Shown here: one piece after another, positions 63,098-64,000 of the stretch
Numbering within the stretch: the stretch's first letter is position 1
Layout: each line of letters starts with the position of its first letter
DNA from: Thermosynechococcus sp.
Lineage (GTDB): Bacteria > Cyanobacteriota > Cyanobacteriia > Thermosynechococcales > Thermosynechococcaceae
DNA length: 64,000 nucleotides
Assembly: GCF_025999095.1 (NCBI RefSeq)
Contig: NZ_AP024678.1
Location: forward strand, 585,527-649,526
Direction: 5' to 3'
The notes under the pieces: generated by a model
The model's database searches: none
Seen by the model: the letters and a program-made list of their open reading frames with translations, nothing else
What the model was told of the DNA's origin: nothing
Position numbers and translations under genes: made by a program

Positions 63098-63611
63098 TTT
63101 TCGGCGTTGGTTTTGAGCTGGGTTCCCCTAAGGCAGCAGGCGCGGTTTCACTCACGGGGATGGCCACGGGGGGACGGTCAAGACTAAGCATCAAGCCGAC
63201 TGCCGTTGGCTCAACAGGTAGAGGAGATACCTCTGGCTCAATGCGGGCAGGACTTGTGATAGCCACAGGCAGACTGGAAAAGGGATTGGGAATTAGGCCG
63301 CTCAGCATTGCCACGAGGGATGCCGCTAGTGTTGCCCCGGCACTCCCCAGGACCCAAATGTGACGGCGGCGATTGGCCTTAGCAATGACTTGGGCTGCTA
63401 AATGATCCGCCGGGCAGGGGGTCAAGGGCACTGGCAATTCCTGCAGCTGCTGCTTGAGGTTCAGGAGTCGCTGATAGAGGCGTTGTGCTTCAGAATCGGT
63501 AGCCAGCCATGCTTCCACCTGTTGCCGTTCGGCAGCGGTTACTTCACCATCCAGGTAGGCGCTTAGGAGTTCAAAGGTATCGCGTTTGCAGTGATCAAGT
63601 TCGTCCATCAT
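63081..63611 (-). CDS. Membrane-bound anti-sigma factor
   Basis: The 176-residue protein has an N-terminal anti-sigma domain (about 1-70: LLSAYLDGEVTAAERQQVEAWL, then AQRLYQRLLNLKQQLQ). One membrane span follows near 83-107, then a Pro/Ser-rich outer tail. The layout is that of RsgI/RskA-type anti-sigma factors, but the zinc motif HxxxCxxC is absent: only one Cys (DHCKRD) lies in the domain. It sits 41 bases after an ECF sigma gene on the same strand, so it probably restrains that sigma factor. Confidence 0.85.
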   Translation of the reverse strand: MMDELDHCKRDTFELLSAYLDGEVTAAERQQVEAWLATDSEAQRLYQRLLNLKQQLQELPVPLTPCPADHLAAQVIAKANRRRHIWVLGSAGATLAASLVAMLSGLIPNPFSSLPVAITSPARIEPEVSPLPVEPTAVGLMLSLDRPPVAIPVSETAPAALGEPSSKPTPKTTVQE

Positions 63612-63652
63612 AGAGGTCTGTCCTTGCAGGAAAAGGGTAGGGGTGATTCGCC

Positions 63653-64000
63653 TTAGGTGGAAGGGAGATCCAGGTGAGGTTGGAGTTCGAGTTGGAGTCG
63701 CTGTCGGGCCCGGGCAATTCGCGATTTCACGGTTCCGAGGGAAACCCCGGTGATTTGGGCAATTTCTTCGTAGGAGAGGCCTTCAATTTCCCGGAGGACA
63801 ATCGTTGTCCGAAAGGTTTCCGGTAGGTTGGCGATCGCTCGCCGTAGTTGATCGTAGAATTCATCCGTGCGCAACCGGTCATCGGGACTGGCATCACTGG
63901 CGGCAAGTTCCCAGTTCATTTCACCCTCTTGGGTTTTCAGGGGCGCATCCAGGGAAAGGGGCGGTTGATGGCGTTTGCGTTTACGCAACTCATCGTAAAA
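63653..64000 (-). CDS. ECF sigma factor, C-terminal part (SigG-like)
   Basis: The frame is open to the right edge, so region 2 is outside the window. Visible is the region 2-4 linker, rich in polar residues, then region 4 with RAIANLPETFRTTIVLREIE, followed by the helix-turn-helix LSYEEIAQITGVSLGTVKSR and IARARQRL. This is sigma-70 region 4 of group 4 (ECF) type. The pairing with an anti-sigma gene just downstream resembles sigG of Synechocystis, but the name is inferred. Confidence 0.88.
   Translation of the reverse strand, partial: FYDELRKRKRHQPPLSLDAPLKTQEGEMNWELAASDASPDDRLRTDEFYDQLRRAIANLPETFRTTIVLREIEGLSYEEIAQITGVSLGTVKSRIARARQRLQLELQPHLDLPST

Noticed and set aside
1..64000. tRNA, rRNA, CRISPR arrays, prophage or intact insertion sequences
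   Set aside because: Intergenic gaps were read for cloverleaf arms, direct-repeat arrays and transposase frames; none was convincing.

Overview
The window is cyanobacterial chromosome, most likely from a thermophilic unicellular lineage close to Thermosynechococcus. The phylum call is firm. It rests on the phycocyanin lyase CpcT, a photosystem II S4-domain protein, Ycf35, cyanophycin synthetase with cyanophycinase, a CO2-uptake NDH-1 module (CupB with dedicated NdhD and NdhF), the bicarbonate transporter BicA, cyAbrB and PlmA regulators, and very frequent copies of the octamer GCGATCGC (HIP1). The genus call comes from recall of protein sequences and was not tested by a search.

Layout. 1-5.5 kb: end of a short-chain dehydrogenase, a SAM hydroxide adenosyltransferase, and a VWA protein behind SbcC. 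5.5-14 kb: a long leader before a cyAbrB regulator, then fused 5-oxoprolinase and cphB-cphA (cyanophycin breakdown and synthesis). 14-18.6 kb: decayed coding remnants, then pstS-pstC-pstA-pstB with a well-formed Pho box. 18.6-29 kb: a hydrolase-fold protein without its nucleophile, YdcF, the PSII S4 protein, rpmI-rplT-lgt, cpcT, a CobA-HemD fusion, an M23 peptidase and ribD. 29-34 kb: a DnaK/DnaJ pair, an acyl-CoA-dehydrogenase-like protein and a 3-methyladenine glycosylase. 34-41 kb: bicA, several cyanobacterial proteins of unknown function, a DUF2997-Ycf35-ferredoxin operon and a SyCRP1-type cAMP regulator. 41-47 kb: envelope and one-carbon genes (GmhB-like phosphatase, GT9, CinA, a WecA-like transferase, glyA). 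47-51.5 kb: ndhF-ndhD-cupB. 51.5-64 kb: ggt, tsaC, a DUF29 pseudogene, an inositol-phosphatase-family gene, proB, plmA, a TrmJ-like methyltransferase, a class A beta-lactamase-like protein, a LivG-type ATPase overlapping a DUF6671 gene, gpsA, and an anti-sigma/ECF sigma pair running off the right edge.

Three themes connect the genes. Inorganic carbon supply is represented by BicA and CupB/NdhD/NdhF. Nitrogen and gamma-glutamyl metabolism is represented by cphA, cphB, 5-oxoprolinase, Ggt, ProB and the PII/PipX-linked regulator PlmA. Phosphate uptake is represented by pstSCAB. Packing is extreme: ten convergent gene pairs overlap at their 3' ends, and five of these share one four-base stop-codon palindrome.

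No rRNA, tRNA, CRISPR array, prophage or intact insertion sequence was seen. I found no obvious new defence island. The strongest leads are the DUF2997-Ycf35-ferredoxin unit, the shared-stop architecture, three decayed loci (DUF29, a probable polysaccharide deacetylase, one unnamed), and several enzyme-fold proteins with altered active sites.
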